Positions 1-10,327 are shown, counted from the stretch's first letter. The stretch: DNA of 60,708 bases from an uncultured Saprospiraceae bacterium (GCA_938002665.1 CALLAE010000026.1:1-60708), one strand, 5' to 3'. The notes: generated by a model from the letters alone, not told the origin. Program-made: numbers and translations.

Positions 1-1
1 T

Positions 2-3000
2 AACTATACTGCACCGCCAGCTAGTTACAGTGGAGCATGTAATAACACAGGAACACTAAGTGGTTCTGTAACATCTAGTAACTATGATTGTGGAGGAGGA
101 TTTATGACTCTGACATATGGAGGAAATGATGCATGTGGAAATGCTATCAGTACTACTTGTGAAGTAACTGTAACAGGTGCAGGTCCAGCTACAATAGCTT
201 GTCCTACATTACCTGCTGTAAGTTGTGATCAAATAACTAATTACCTAGTGCCTGCGGCTAACTACGATGGTGGCTGTAATAATACTGGTACAGTTAATGG
301 TTCAGTTACTGCTTCTAATATAGATTGTAATGGCGGAAGCTTGACTATAACATATAATGGAACAGACCAGTGTGGAAACGCTATCAGTACTACTTGTACA
401 GCAACAGTTTCAGGAACTGGTCCAGCGGCTATAGCTTGTCCTACGTTGCCATCTGTTGCATGTGATCAGGTTGCTAACTACACAGTACCTGCTGCTACAT
501 TTAATGGAGCATGTAATAACACAGGAACAGTTGATGGTTCAGTAACAGCAACTAACGCTGATTGTAATGGCGGAAGTCTTACAATTACTTATAGTGGAAC
601 TGACCAATGTGGAAATGCGATCAGTACGACTTGTTCAGTAACAGTTAGTGGAGGAGCTCCGGCAACAATTACGTGTCCTAGCTTACCGAGTATAACATGT
701 AATGACGCTGCTACTTTTGCAGTGCCAGCTGCATCTTATTCAGGTGCATGTAATAATAATGGATCACTAGGAGGTAGTATCACTGCAAGTAACTATGATT
801 GTGGAGGAGGGTCTATGACTCTTACATACTCAGGTGCAGACCAGTGTGGTAACACAATAGAAACTACTTGTCAAGTAACAGTTACAGGTGCAGGTCCAGC
901 AAGTATATCTTGCCCGACTTTAACATCAGTAGCTTGTGATCAGATAGCTAGTTTCGTGGCGCCTGCAGCTACTTATAATGGAGGATGTAACAACTCTGGA
1001 ACTGTAAATGGTTCAGTAACAGCAACGAATGTAGATTGTAACGGCGGAAGCTTGACAATAACATATGATGGAATAGACCAATGTGGAAATGCTATCAGTA
1101 CAACTTGTACTGCAACAGTTTCAGGTTCAGGACCAGCTACTGTAGCTTGTCCTACTATGCCAAACGTGAGTTGTGATAATGCTGCTTCTTTTGTAGCACC
1201 AGCTGCTACTTACTCAGGAGCTTGCGATAATACTGGATCTATTACAGGTGCAGTAACAGATAGTAACTATGGATGTAATGGAGGAACACTGACAGTAACT
1301 TATAATGGAAGCGATCAGTGTGGAAATGTTATAGGAACTTCTTGTGCAGTGACTGTAGCAGGATCAGGTCCAGTAAGCTTAGCTTGCCCGACTATCCTTG
1401 TACCAGTAACATGTGCTGAGGCACCTACATGGATTCCACCTACATTATCTTATAGTGGAGCATGTAATAATGCAGGAACTCTATCAGGCTTAATTACTGC
1501 TAGCAACTTGTCTTGTACAGGTGGATCTATAAATGTTCAGTACTCAGGTTCTGATCAATGTGGAAACGCAATCAGTCAAGAATGTACCTTTGCAGTAGAG
1601 CCATGCGGACAGCCAGCAGATGTAGTTAGAAATGAGCAGATATGTTCTGGTACTAGCTTCTTGTGGGATGTAAATGGTCAAGTATATAGTTCTGATGGGA
1701 CATACACAGAGTCAAGAGTAGATGCTAACGGCTGTACTTATAATGAAGTACTTATTCTAGCATTCTATCCTGTAACTCCAGGTACGACAGAAACGGCTGA
1801 GATTTGTCAAGGCGAATCTTATCCATGGAATGGTCAATCATACAGTGCAGCAGGAACTTATACTTCTAATGCAACAGATGCAAATGGATGTACTTTTGTG
1901 AACACATTGAACCTGACAGTACTGCCAGCTACTCCACCTACAACTGAGAATCAATCAATCTGTAATGGAGAATCATACTTATGGCCTGTTACTGGTGAGA
2001 CTTATACAACAGCTGGTACTTATACTCAGCCTGGTGTAGGATGTAATGGAGAACAGTTGTTAGTATTAAGCTTGTATCCTCAGACTCAGGATGAAGTAAC
2101 TGCTGCTGACATATGTCAAGGAGAGGATTACTTCTGGCCTGCAACAGGACAGACTTATTCTACTGCTGGTTCTTTCACTAACAATGCAACTGATGCAAAT
2201 GGATGTACTTATACTCAGATTCTAAATCTGGCTGTACAACCTGGTGGACCAGATGTTATAGAAACAGTAACTATCTGTGCTAATGAAAGTTACCTATGGG
2301 ATGTAAATGGTCAGACTTACAGTGCTACTGGCAGTTATGTAGTTGATGGTACTGGATGTTCTGGTGATAACGTATTGAACCTAACAGTGAGATCACAAAC
2401 GTTAGATAATGTAACGAATGCAACTATCTGTCAAGGTGAGGTATATCAATGGACTTTCAATGGAGCTAGCTACTCAGTTGCAGGAACATACACTGAGGTA
2501 GGAGCTGATGCTAATGGATGTGACTATAATGAAGTTCTAGTACTTGCTGTATCTGCGCAAGGGCCAGATGTAATAACAGATGCTTCTATATGTGCAGATG
2601 GACAATTTGTATGGGATGTAAATGGTCAGACATATACATCTGCAGGCACTTATAGAGAAGAGGGTATAGGATGTGCGAGTGATCAAATTCTGAATTTATC
2701 ACAGTATCCTATAACTCCAAATGATGTGACTAATGCAGAGATATGCCAAGGACAAGTGTATAACTGGACTGTAAATAACCAGAACTATACTGCCCAAGGT
2801 ACATATGAGACTGCATTGTCTGATGCAAATGGATGTACTTACTTCAGTATACTGAACTTAGTTGTAATTACTACAAGTCCTGAAGTTGTAACTAATGAAG
2901 TGATTTGTACAGGAGATGATTATTTCTGGCCTGTATCTGGACAGAGTTACGATTCTCCAGGAACATATAGAGTAGCCGGAATTGATTGTGATGGAGATCA

Positions 3001-6000
3001 GGTATTAAACTTAAGTTTCTATCCTGCTACTCCTGATATTGTAACTACTATAGCAATTTGTGATGGAGAAATTTATAACTGGCCGGTAGATGGTAATGAT
3101 TACTCTACTGATGGAACATTTACTTCTACTAGCATCGATGCTAATGGTTGTTCTTACATGAACATCTTAATGTTATCAGTTGCACCTGCAGGAGAAGATG
3201 TTGTAACAAATCAGATGGTTTGTGCAGGTAGTGATTATACATGGCCGGTGACTGGCGAGACATATACAATGCCTGGTACTTATACTTCTATGGGAGGTGG
3301 ATGTACTGGAGATTATATATTGAACTTAAGTTTCCACCCAGCGACACCAGATGTTATGATGGAAATAAGTATTTGTCAGGGAGATGTTTACTTCTGGCCT
3401 GTATCTGGTGAGATGTATACTGATGCTGGCGTATATGAGTTTGTACAACTAGATGCTAGCGGATGTGAGTATAGCGCAATGTTGACCGTAACACTTACTG
3501 ATGGTCTTGTATGTGAGACAACTAGTAGTCCTACAAGTTGTGGTGCTATGGGTACAGCGACAGTTACCACGAACGGTGGAGCAGGAGGATACACTTACTT
3601 ATGGAGTAATGGCTCAATGGAGTCAGTTGCTACTGGATTGAATTCAGGTACTTACACAGTAACAATTACAGATACTAATGGATGTTTCACAGTATGTGAA
3701 GCAACAGTAGAAGGAGTAGATACTCCGACTTGTACAACTGTTTCCACGCCTACAAGTTGTGGTTCGATGGGTAGTGCGACTGTAACTGCTATAGGTGGTT
3801 CTGGAGGATATACATATGAGTGGAGTAATGGTGCGACTACGTCGCTTGCATCTGGTCTGCCAGCTGGTACATACTCTGTAACAGTTACGGATAGTGAAGG
3901 ATGTGCAACAGTATGTGATGCTGTTGTAGACGCTGGAAATACACCAATGTGCTCAATGGTAAGTACAGGAACTAGATGTGGTGAGTCTAATGGATCAGCA
4001 GCAGTAACTACTGTCGGAGGTTCAGGAGGATATACCTACGAATGGAATAATGGAGCGACAACTTCAGAAGCAACTGGATTAAGCGCTGGCTTGTACAGTG
4101 TGGTTGTTACAGATTCTAATGGTTGTTCTACCTCATGTTCTATCGAAGTAGCAGCAAGCTCAGGACCTGTATGTGAAGCTATAAGTACGCCATCTGGTTG
4201 TTCTGATGCTTCTGGTACAGCAAGAGTAGAAACTACTGGTGGAAATGCCCCTTACACCTATGAGTGGAGTAATGGAATGAATAATGAGGCAGTTTCTGGT
4301 TTAGCTTCAGGATCTTACTTAGTGACAGTGACTGATGCATTTGGTTGTTCTTCTATCTGTGCAGTAAGCGTAGGATCTACTGGAAATGCTCCAGTATGTT
4401 CTGTAGCAGTATCTGATGCTAGTTGTGGCGAATCTAATGGAAGTGCACAGGCGTCTGTAACTTCTGGAGGAACTGGACCATTCACATATGTATGGAGTAA
4501 TGGTGCTACGTCAGAAACAGTAACAGATCTTATTGCAGGAACTTATTCAGTTACTGTAACTGATGCTGTAGGTTGTGCTTCAGTATGTGCTGCTAACATA
4601 AGCTCTATTGGAGGACCATCTTGTGAAATTCTATTTACAGATGCAATTTGTGGTTCTGCTAATGGATCAGCAACTGCTCAAGCTACTGGTGGATCTGGTA
4701 TCTACAGTTACGCTTGGAGTACAGGTGCTTCTACACCTGAGGTCAATAATCTTGCTCCAGGAATGTACTCAGTGACAGTAACTGATGATAAGGGATGTCA
4801 GATTGTATGTACGACAATGATCATGTCTAGTGGTAATAGTTGTGCTGAAATCGGAAACAGAGTATGGTTTGATCAGAATGGTGATGGAAGACAGAATCAA
4901 AGTGAAACAGGTCTAGCAGGAGTAGTGGTTAATCTATACGATGCAGATACTGGAGCTTTTGTAGCTACTCAGACAACAGATGCAAATGGTGAATACAACT
5001 TTACAGGATTGCCAGCAGGTGATTACTATATTGAGTATACACCTCCTGCATTGCATATTCCAACACAAGCTGTTGACGAAGGTGGAATAGATAGTGACTT
5101 AACTGGAGCTAATGGTCCTAACACTACTAATACTATTACAGTAGTACCAGGTGAGAGAAACATCGATGTAGATGCTGGATTCTATCCAGGAGGTGTAATT
5201 GGTAACACTGTATGGTGCGATAATGTAGACTCTGATAGTAGTCAAGATCATGTCTTGGATGCTGAAGATATCAGACTAGAAGGTGTAGTTGTTACACTTT
5301 ACAACATGATAGATATCAATGAGTGGGAAGTTGTTGCTACAACAGTAACTGATGATGAAGGACAGTATTTATTCGAAGGATTACCAAGAGGTGAATACAA
5401 GGTAAGATTTGAGATTGACCAAGATCCTCAGCCTGAGAATAGAAAGAGATTTGTTAGTGTGAACTCTGGAGGTGATGACACAGAGGATAGTGATGTAGTC
5501 GCTAACTTATCTTCAGGAATAGATGTACTAGTAGGAGAGACTGGAGTTATCGTACTTGCAGCAAGTCAGCAAAATCTTGACACTGATGCAGGAACAACAA
5601 CTAAGCAGACTCTATATATCGAGTTACTTGATTTCAGTGGTGTATGGAATGTACAGAGAGCTCACACTGAGCTAGAATGGACTACTTCTAGAGAAGTTAA
5701 TTCTGATATCATTGAGATAGAAAGAACTAACGGATTGGCTCAAGTATGGGAGACTATAGGAACGAAAAGAGCAGCTGGAAACACTGTCAAGCCTACGAAC
5801 TATGACTTCTTAGATGAGACGATATCTGAAGCTGGCACGTACTATTACAGATTGAAGTTGATTGATTTAGATGGCTCGTACAAGTACAGCTCTACTATAG
5901 CAATCAATGTAGAATACAGAGAAGGTGATCAGAAAGTTGAGTTGGGAGTATATCCTAACCCAGTGATAGAGACGCTTAATATCGATCTTACTGTAGAAAG

Positions 6001-6190
6001 ACCTTCAGAGGTTACAGGAGGAGTATACGATGTTATCGGTCAGCTGATACAGAAATTAGATTACAGAGCTATAAGAGGTGGTAATACAGTAATGCAGATA
6101 AATGTGTCTGATATTCCTGTAGGAACTTACCTGATTAAAGTTCAAGTAGATGATAAAGTGTTCTTTGAGAAAATCTCTATTGTTGAATAA
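2..6190 (+). CDS. Giant multi-repeat surface protein with T9SS type A sorting domain (5' end outside window)
   Basis: The reading frame is open from base 2, so the true start lies upstream; the first in-window ATG at 104 falls inside a repeat. Four blocks follow in order. First come about seven Cys-rich repeats of 79 residues (237 bp, to about 1610), each with a CPTLP-type start and a DQCGNAI-type core. Second are 12 units of 51-54 residues with a C-x-G-x-x-Y-x-W signature (about 1640-3510). Third are six SprB-like repeats of about 72 residues (3512-4840) with GGYTYEWSNG and GTYSVTVTD motifs. Fourth are two SdrD B-like domains (4846-5610; GNRVWFDQNGDG). It ends with a linker domain and a T9SS type A domain (YPNPV near the start, GTYLIKV, final KISIVE). 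Such proteins are exported through the outer membrane and attached or released. All Arg codons I read here are AGA, which suggests high expression. Adhesion is the likely role, but the ligand is unknown. Confidence 0.9.
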   Translation, partial: NYTAPPASYSGACNNTGTLSGSVTSSNYDCGGGFMTLTYGGNDACGNAISTTCEVTVTGAGPATIACPTLPAVSCDQITNYLVPAANYDGGCNNTGTVNGSVTASNIDCNGGSLTITYNGTDQCGNAISTTCTATVSGTGPAAIACPTLPSVACDQVANYTVPAATFNGACNNTGTVDGSVTATNADCNGGSLTITYSGTDQCGNAISTTCSVTVSGGAPATITCPSLPSITCNDAATFAVPAASYSGACNNNGSLGGSITASNYDCGGGSMTLTYSGADQCGNTIETTCQVTVTGAGPASISCPTLTSVACDQIASFVAPAATYNGGCNNSGTVNGSVTATNVDCNGGSLTITYDGIDQCGNAISTTCTATVSGSGPATVACPTMPNVSCDNAASFVAPAATYSGACDNTGSITGAVTDSNYGCNGGTLTVTYNGSDQCGNVIGTSCAVTVAGSGPVSLACPTILVPVTCAEAPTWIPPTLSYSGACNNAGTLSGLITASNLSCTGGSINVQYSGSDQCGNAISQECTFAVEPCGQPADVVRNEQICSGTSFLWDVNGQVYSSDGTYTESRVDANGCTYNEVLILAFYPVTPGTTETAEICQGESYPWNGQSYSAAGTYTSNATDANGCTFVNTLNLTVLPATPPTTENQSICNGESYLWPVTGETYTTAGTYTQPGVGCNGEQLLVLSLYPQTQDEVTAADICQGEDYFWPATGQTYSTAGSFTNNATDANGCTYTQILNLAVQPGGPDVIETVTICANESYLWDVNGQTYSATGSYVVDGTGCSGDNVLNLTVRSQTLDNVTNATICQGEVYQWTFNGASYSVAGTYTEVGADANGCDYNEVLVLAVSAQGPDVITDASICADGQFVWDVNGQTYTSAGTYREEGIGCASDQILNLSQYPITPNDVTNAEICQGQVYNWTVNNQNYTAQGTYETALSDANGCTYFSILNLVVITTSPEVVTNEVICTGDDYFWPVSGQSYDSPGTYRVAGIDCDGDQVLNLSFYPATPDIVTTIAICDGEIYNWPVDGNDYSTDGTFTSTSIDANGCSYMNILMLSVAPAGEDVVTNQMVCAGSDYTWPVTGETYTMPGTYTSMGGGCTGDYILNLSFHPATPDVMMEISICQGDVYFWPVSGEMYTDAGVYEFVQLDASGCEYSAMLTVTLTDGLVCETTSSPTSCGAMGTATVTTNGGAGGYTYLWSNGSMESVATGLNSGTYTVTITDTNGCFTVCEATVEGVDTPTCTTVSTPTSCGSMGSATVTAIGGSGGYTYEWSNGATTSLASGLPAGTYSVTVTDSEGCATVCDAVVDAGNTPMCSMVSTGTRCGESNGSAAVTTVGGSGGYTYEWNNGATTSEATGLSAGLYSVVVTDSNGCSTSCSIEVAASSGPVCEAISTPSGCSDASGTARVETTGGNAPYTYEWSNGMNNEAVSGLASGSYLVTVTDAFGCSSICAVSVGSTGNAPVCSVAVSDASCGESNGSAQASVTSGGTGPFTYVWSNGATSETVTDLIAGTYSVTVTDAVGCASVCAANISSIGGPSCEILFTDAICGSANGSATAQATGGSGIYSYAWSTGASTPEVNNLAPGMYSVTVTDDKGCQIVCTTMIMSSGNSCAEIGNRVWFDQNGDGRQNQSETGLAGVVVNLYDADTGAFVATQTTDANGEYNFTGLPAGDYYIEYTPPALHIPTQAVDEGGIDSDLTGANGPNTTNTITVVPGERNIDVDAGFYPGGVIGNTVWCDNVDSDSSQDHVLDAEDIRLEGVVVTLYNMIDINEWEVVATTVTDDEGQYLFEGLPRGEYKVRFEIDQDPQPENRKRFVSVNSGGDDTEDSDVVANLSSGIDVLVGETGVIVLAASQQNLDTDAGTTTKQTLYIELLDFSGVWNVQRAHTELEWTTSREVNSDIIEIERTNGLAQVWETIGTKRAAGNTVKPTNYDFLDETISEAGTYYYRLKLIDLDGSYKYSSTIAINVEYREGDQKVELGVYPNPVIETLNIDLTVERPSEVTGGVYDVIGQLIQKLDYRAIRGGNTVMQINVSDIPVGTYLIKVQVDDKVFFEKISIVE

Positions 6191-6228
6191 TAGATTTTAA
6201 ATACGATTTTCTCAGAGTGGTATCTGAA

Positions 6229-6266
6229 AAAGGGAGTTTTCTTCGGAAGACTCCCTTTTCTTTTTT
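6229..6266 (+). terminator. Rho-independent terminator of the giant surface-protein gene
   Basis: It starts 38 bases after the stop codon. The arms AAAGGGAGTTTT and AAGACTCCCTTT pair with one T-G wobble and are closed by a cTTCGg tetraloop, giving about 13 bp. A T-rich tract with one interrupting C (6255-6266) follows. The UUCG loop is the most stable tetraloop class, so this should be an efficient stop for a long, probably abundant transcript. Confidence 0.85.
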
Positions 6267-6372
6267 AGTAAGATGCTAGCACTGTAGGTCAGGAGACCTA
6301 GATATCGGTTACGACTTGACTATGATGAAATGAGAGGATTGAGAATGTATGGGTAGAATCTAAAAGGACTAG

Positions 6373-8478
6373 TTAGCCGATGCGGCCCCAGTCTTTAAAA
6401 CCCTTATTGAGATGATGGAGATAGTTTTTTAGAATCTGATTAGGCTCTTTTTCAAGCAGAGGATCTTTTTTAAGAATAAGAGCAGCGATGGTACGACCAG
6501 TACTCAGATAAGTCTGATCAGCCTCAAGGTCAAATAGCCTGAACTCCTGAACACCACTTTGTTGAGTTCCTTCTATATCTCCGGGACCCCTCAATTTCAG
6601 ATCTTCCTCTGCTATCCTAAAGCCATCATTAGTTTCTACCATAACCTTGATTCTGGCCTTTGCATTAGTGCTGAGCTTATAACTGGAAATCAGAAGACAG
6701 AACGATTGCTCGGCGCCTCTGCCCACACGGCCTCTTAGCTGATGCAATTGAGAAAGACCGAACCTCTCAGTATTTTCTATAACCATAACAGAAGCATTAG
6801 GGACATTGACACCTACTTCTATGACTGTAGTTGCTACCATGATATGTGTCTTACCATCTGCAAATCTCTTCATCTCTATTTCCTTGTCGGCTGGCTTCAT
6901 TCTACCATGCACAACACTAATTTTATACTGAGGAGGTGGAAAGAATTCGAGTAATCTTTCGTAGCCCTGCTGTAAATTAGCTAGATCTAGCTTGGCAGAT
7001 TCTTCTATAAGAGGATAGACTACATATGCTTGCCTGCCTAGCGCTATTTGCTCATGTAAGAACTCAATGATCTGAGCTCTATTTCTTTCAGTCTTATGTA
7101 TCGTTTTTATCTCTTTCCTTCCAGGTGGCAGTTCATCTATAGTAGAGACCTCTAGGTCTCCATATACTGTCATGGCTAGGGTCCTAGGGATAGGAGTGGC
7201 CGTCATCACCAGAATGTGGGGTGGTTTTTCTTTGCCTTTCATCCATAGTTTTGACCGTTGCATGACACCGAAGCGATGCTGCTCATCTATAATAGAGAGA
7301 CCGAGTCTATGAAATATAACAGGGTCTTCTAGGACAGCATGGGTGCCTATCAGAATATCCAGATCTCCAGAGGCAAGAAACTTTAGGATTTCTGCTCTGG
7401 TCTTTCCTTTAACGCTACCAGATAAGAAAGCCACCTTTACTTGGAGGCCCTCTAGTTCCTTGGTAATGGACTTATAGTGCTGCTGAGCGAGGATTTCAGT
7501 AGGAGCCATAAGCACAGACTGATAACCATTATCTAAGGCTATCAGCATAGATAATAAGGCCACCATGGTTTTACCACTACCCACATCTCCCTGTAGTAGT
7601 CTATTCATCTGGGCACCTGAGCCTAGATCGGCACGTATCTCTTTGATCACCCTTTTTTGAGCTCCAGTCAGCTCGAAGGGAATTTTCTCCTTGTAGTATT
7701 TATTGAAGTAGCCTCCTACTTTGCTGAACATTTCTCCTTTGAACTTGTATTTCCTAACTTCTTTATTATGTAAGATTCTGAGTTGAAAGAAGAAGACTTC
7801 TTCAAATTTTAAACGTTTAGTAGCTGCGTCTAAGGCTGCTTGATTCGGAGGGAAATGTATCCACTTAATAGCATTTAGCTTTGAGGTCAACTTCAACTTA
7901 TGAAGTAGGTAGTCTGGAAGATTCTCAGAGACATGTTTATCTGAGAGTTTGGCTAAGATGCCTTTTATAATCTTTCTTCTCGATTTTCCATCAAAACCTA
8001 CTTTCTTGAGTTTTTCCGTGCTTGGGTAAACAGGTTCTAAGGTAAGTGCTGTAGACATAGAAGCATTATAGAGCTCTATTTCCGGGTGGGAAATGGATAG
8101 ACCTCCATTGAATTTGCTGGGTTTGCCAAATGCCACGTATTCTTTATTTAAGACCAGCTTGTCTGCGATCCACTGTGAACCTTGAAACCAAACCAGCTCT
8201 AGAAAACCAGAGCTGTCTTTCAGAGTAGCTGTAAACCGTTTTTGTTTGCGACCTTTTATGACTTCTTTACTGATGAGGACTCCCTTTACTTGTACACTTT
8301 TATCATTAGGATTTATGTCACGTATAGGGGTATAGATGGTCTTATCTATATAACGAAAGGGATAGATAAAGAGCAGATCTCCCAGACTTTCAACGTTTAT
8401 TTCATCTGCTATAAGTTTAGCCTTCTTAGGCCCAACTCCTTTTATGTATACTATAGATTGATCTAGAAGATCGCTCAT
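6373..8478 (-). CDS. recG: ATP-dependent DNA helicase RecG
   Basis: RecG is a monomeric superfamily 2 translocase that remodels stalled forks and branched recombination intermediates. The 701-residue length matches the family. The N-terminal part carries the helix-hairpin-helix-like YIKGVGPKKAKLI segment and an OB-fold wedge region (about residues 60-150). Helicase motifs are present: Walker A in GDVGSGKT, the DEQH box (IIDEQHRFGV) and the TATPIPRTL motif III, then the C-terminal helicase lobe with QLRGRVGRG. The start ATG at 8478 puts the wedge domain in full. It is transcribed divergently from rbfA across a 91-base gap. There is no operon partner on its own strand. No odd residues were seen. 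Confidence 0.96.
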   Translation of the reverse strand: MSDLLDQSIVYIKGVGPKKAKLIADEINVESLGDLLFIYPFRYIDKTIYTPIRDINPNDKSVQVKGVLISKEVIKGRKQKRFTATLKDSSGFLELVWFQGSQWIADKLVLNKEYVAFGKPSKFNGGLSISHPEIELYNASMSTALTLEPVYPSTEKLKKVGFDGKSRRKIIKGILAKLSDKHVSENLPDYLLHKLKLTSKLNAIKWIHFPPNQAALDAATKRLKFEEVFFFQLRILHNKEVRKYKFKGEMFSKVGGYFNKYYKEKIPFELTGAQKRVIKEIRADLGSGAQMNRLLQGDVGSGKTMVALLSMLIALDNGYQSVLMAPTEILAQQHYKSITKELEGLQVKVAFLSGSVKGKTRAEILKFLASGDLDILIGTHAVLEDPVIFHRLGLSIIDEQHRFGVMQRSKLWMKGKEKPPHILVMTATPIPRTLAMTVYGDLEVSTIDELPPGRKEIKTIHKTERNRAQIIEFLHEQIALGRQAYVVYPLIEESAKLDLANLQQGYERLLEFFPPPQYKISVVHGRMKPADKEIEMKRFADGKTHIMVATTVIEVGVNVPNASVMVIENTERFGLSQLHQLRGRVGRGAEQSFCLLISSYKLSTNAKARIKVMVETNDGFRIAEEDLKLRGPGDIEGTQQSGVQEFRLFDLEADQTYLSTGRTIAALILKKDPLLEKEPNQILKNYLHHLNKGFKDWGRIG

Positions 8479-8569
8479 ATTTGATAAATCAATTATTTAT
8501 TTCGTTAAAATAGGAACTATTCATATATACCGTAGTTTTATACAACATAATTCACAGTCAAATACGAAG

Positions 8570-8941
8570 ATGGAATCAAAGCGGCAAATGCAAACGGCAG
8601 AAGTATTAAAAAGACACTTCGGAGTGGTGCTTCAGAATGAAGGCTCCTATATCTATGGAGATGCCTTTGTAACTGTAACTCAAGTAAAAGTGACTCCTGA
8701 TATCAGTGAGGCTAAGATATACCTCAGTGTATATAATGTTAATGATAAGGAAGCTGTGATCACAAGAATCAGGCAAAATACCTCTCTGCTAAAGCGAAAT
8801 TTAGTACATAGGATTAGAAAGCATGTCAGGCGTATCCCAAGTCTGTCTTTCTACAATGACGATACCCTAGATGAGATGTATAATCTAAATAGGGTATTCG
8901 ATAATCTCAATAAAAATTATAGTAAGAGCGAGGAAGAGTAG
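8570..8941 (+). CDS. rbfA: Ribosome-binding factor A
   Basis: RbfA is a small KH-fold protein that binds the 30S subunit late in assembly and helps 16S rRNA maturation. The 123-residue product has the usual length. The N-terminal stretch with QTAEVLKRHFGVVL, the ISEAKIYLSVYN strand and the RRIPSLSFYNDDTLDEMYNL C-terminal part match the family. The ATG at 8570 fits the conserved N-terminus. It is followed directly by a small hairpin and then by purA with its own promoter box, so it is probably transcribed alone. Confidence 0.93.
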   Translation: MESKRQMQTAEVLKRHFGVVLQNEGSYIYGDAFVTVTQVKVTPDISEAKIYLSVYNVNDKEAVITRIRQNTSLLKRNLVHRIRKHVRRIPSLSFYNDDTLDEMYNLNRVFDNLNKNYSKSEEE

Positions 8942-8963
8942 AGATTCTTTGCTATTAGAATCT
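8942..8963 (+). terminator. Possible weak terminator after rbfA
   Basis: A perfect 7-bp inverted repeat, AGATTCT and AGAATCT with an 8-base loop, begins immediately after the rbfA stop codon. Only a short TTTCC run follows, so termination would be weak. It could instead be an mRNA 3'-end stabiliser or a chance hairpin. Confidence 0.4.
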
Positions 8964-9010
8964 TTCCTAATTATATATATTCAGAAATATAAATATGTAA
9001 GTCTATTTTA

Positions 9011-9018
9011 TAACTTTG
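9011..9018 (+). promoter_or_regulatory. Bacteroidota-type -7 box for purA
   Basis: TAACTTTG matches the Bacteroidota primary-sigma -7 consensus TAnnTTTG exactly. The predicted transcript start near 9025 lies about 28 bases before the purA ATG. No clear TTG -33 element is visible at the expected 19-21 base spacing. Confidence 0.5.
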
Positions 9019-9052
9019 ACCTTTAATGAACTTCTTTTAAACCAATAGGTAT

Positions 9053-10327
9053 ATGTTCATCGACGTTTTATTGGGATTGCAGTGGGGTGATGAGGGTAAA
9101 GGCAAAATAGTAGACTACCTAGCTGATAAGTATGATATAATATGTAGGTTCCAAGGGGGCCCTAATGCAGGTCATACTATAGTTATAAATGGCAAAAAAC
9201 ATGTTCTTCACACTATTCCTTCAGGAGTATTTAGGCCTGGAGTTATAAATGTTATTGGAAATGGGGTAGTGATAGACCCTATTGTCATGGCTAGAGAACT
9301 CTCTACATTAAAAGCTAATGGAATAGATACCAGCAGCATAAAAGTAGCCAGAAAGGCACATCTTATACTTCCTTCTCATAGATTCTTAGATGCAGGCTCA
9401 GAAGCCTCCAAGGGTAAAGCCAAAATAGGTTCCACTCTCAGAGGAATAGGACCCACTTACATGGATAAGACAGGTAGAAATGGATTAAGGATAGGAGATC
9501 TTGAAAGGCCTAACTTCAATGCTAAATACACTGCTCTCAAAGAAAAACATCTCAGCCTGGCTAAAATATATCCGGATGTCGATTTTGACATAGAAACCGA
9601 AGAAGCTAAGTTCTTTGAGTGCTTGGCTGCTGTAAAAGAGCTAGAATTTATTGACAATTCCTACTATGTCAATCAGGCTCTAAATGAAGGTAAACGGATC
9701 CTAGCTGAAGGTGCACAAGGCTCTATGTTAGATATCGATTATGGTACTTATCCTTATGTAACCTCATCCAGCACGATTACGGCAGGTGTTTGTGTGGGAC
9801 TTGGGGTGGCTCCACAGAAAATAGGGAAGGTATATGGAATATCTAAGTCATATTGTACAAGAGTCGGTAGCGGGCCATTCCCTACAGAATTAGATAATGA
9901 CTTAGGCGAGGAGCTGAGGCAGATAGGTGCAGAGTTTGGTGCGACAACAGGGAGACCTAGAAGGACTGGGTGGATTGACTTACCTCAGCTGAAATACACG
10001 ATTATGCTCAATGGTGTCAATCATCTATGTATTACAAAAATGGACTGCCTGAATACCTTCAAGAACATAGAGCTGGCAACTACTTATAAGATAAATGGTA
10101 AAGAGACACAAAACCTTCCTTACGATCTAGGAGAAGATATAGAGCCTCAGTATACCTCTATGAAGGGTTGGAATCAGGATATCAATTCCATAAGAGACTT
10201 CGATGAGATGCCTAAAGAAGTGAAGGATTATATTGCTTTTTTAGAAGAATATCTCGGAGTGCCAGTCGATATGTTGAGTACAGGGCCTGGAAGAGAAGAA
10301 TTGATTATCAAAGGAACTGTAGCCTAG
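9053..10327 (+). CDS. purA: Adenylosuccinate synthetase
   Basis: PurA joins IMP and aspartate with GTP hydrolysis to make adenylosuccinate, the first step from IMP to AMP, in the cytoplasm. The 424-residue length is normal. Diagnostic motifs are WGDEGKGKIVD (GTP loop with catalytic Asp), GGPNAGHT (catalytic His), the KIGSTLRGIGPTYMDK segment, GAQGSMLDIDYGTYP and the TTGRPRRTGW segment. The ATG at 9053 gives MFIDVLLGLQWGDEGKGK, so nothing is missing. The stop codon directly abuts the stop of the convergent methyltransferase gene (10328), with no room for a terminator between them. Confidence 0.97.
   Translation: MFIDVLLGLQWGDEGKGKIVDYLADKYDIICRFQGGPNAGHTIVINGKKHVLHTIPSGVFRPGVINVIGNGVVIDPIVMARELSTLKANGIDTSSIKVARKAHLILPSHRFLDAGSEASKGKAKIGSTLRGIGPTYMDKTGRNGLRIGDLERPNFNAKYTALKEKHLSLAKIYPDVDFDIETEEAKFFECLAAVKELEFIDNSYYVNQALNEGKRILAEGAQGSMLDIDYGTYPYVTSSSTITAGVCVGLGVAPQKIGKVYGISKSYCTRVGSGPFPTELDNDLGEELRQIGAEFGATTGRPRRTGWIDLPQLKYTIMLNGVNHLCITKMDCLNTFKNIELATTYKINGKETQNLPYDLGEDIEPQYTSMKGWNQDINSIRDFDEMPKEVKDYIAFLEEYLGVPVDMLSTGPGREELIIKGTVA

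Noticed and set aside
6267-6372. Gap between the surface-gene terminator and recG
   Set aside because: No open frame, promoter match or repeat could be supported in these 106 bases.
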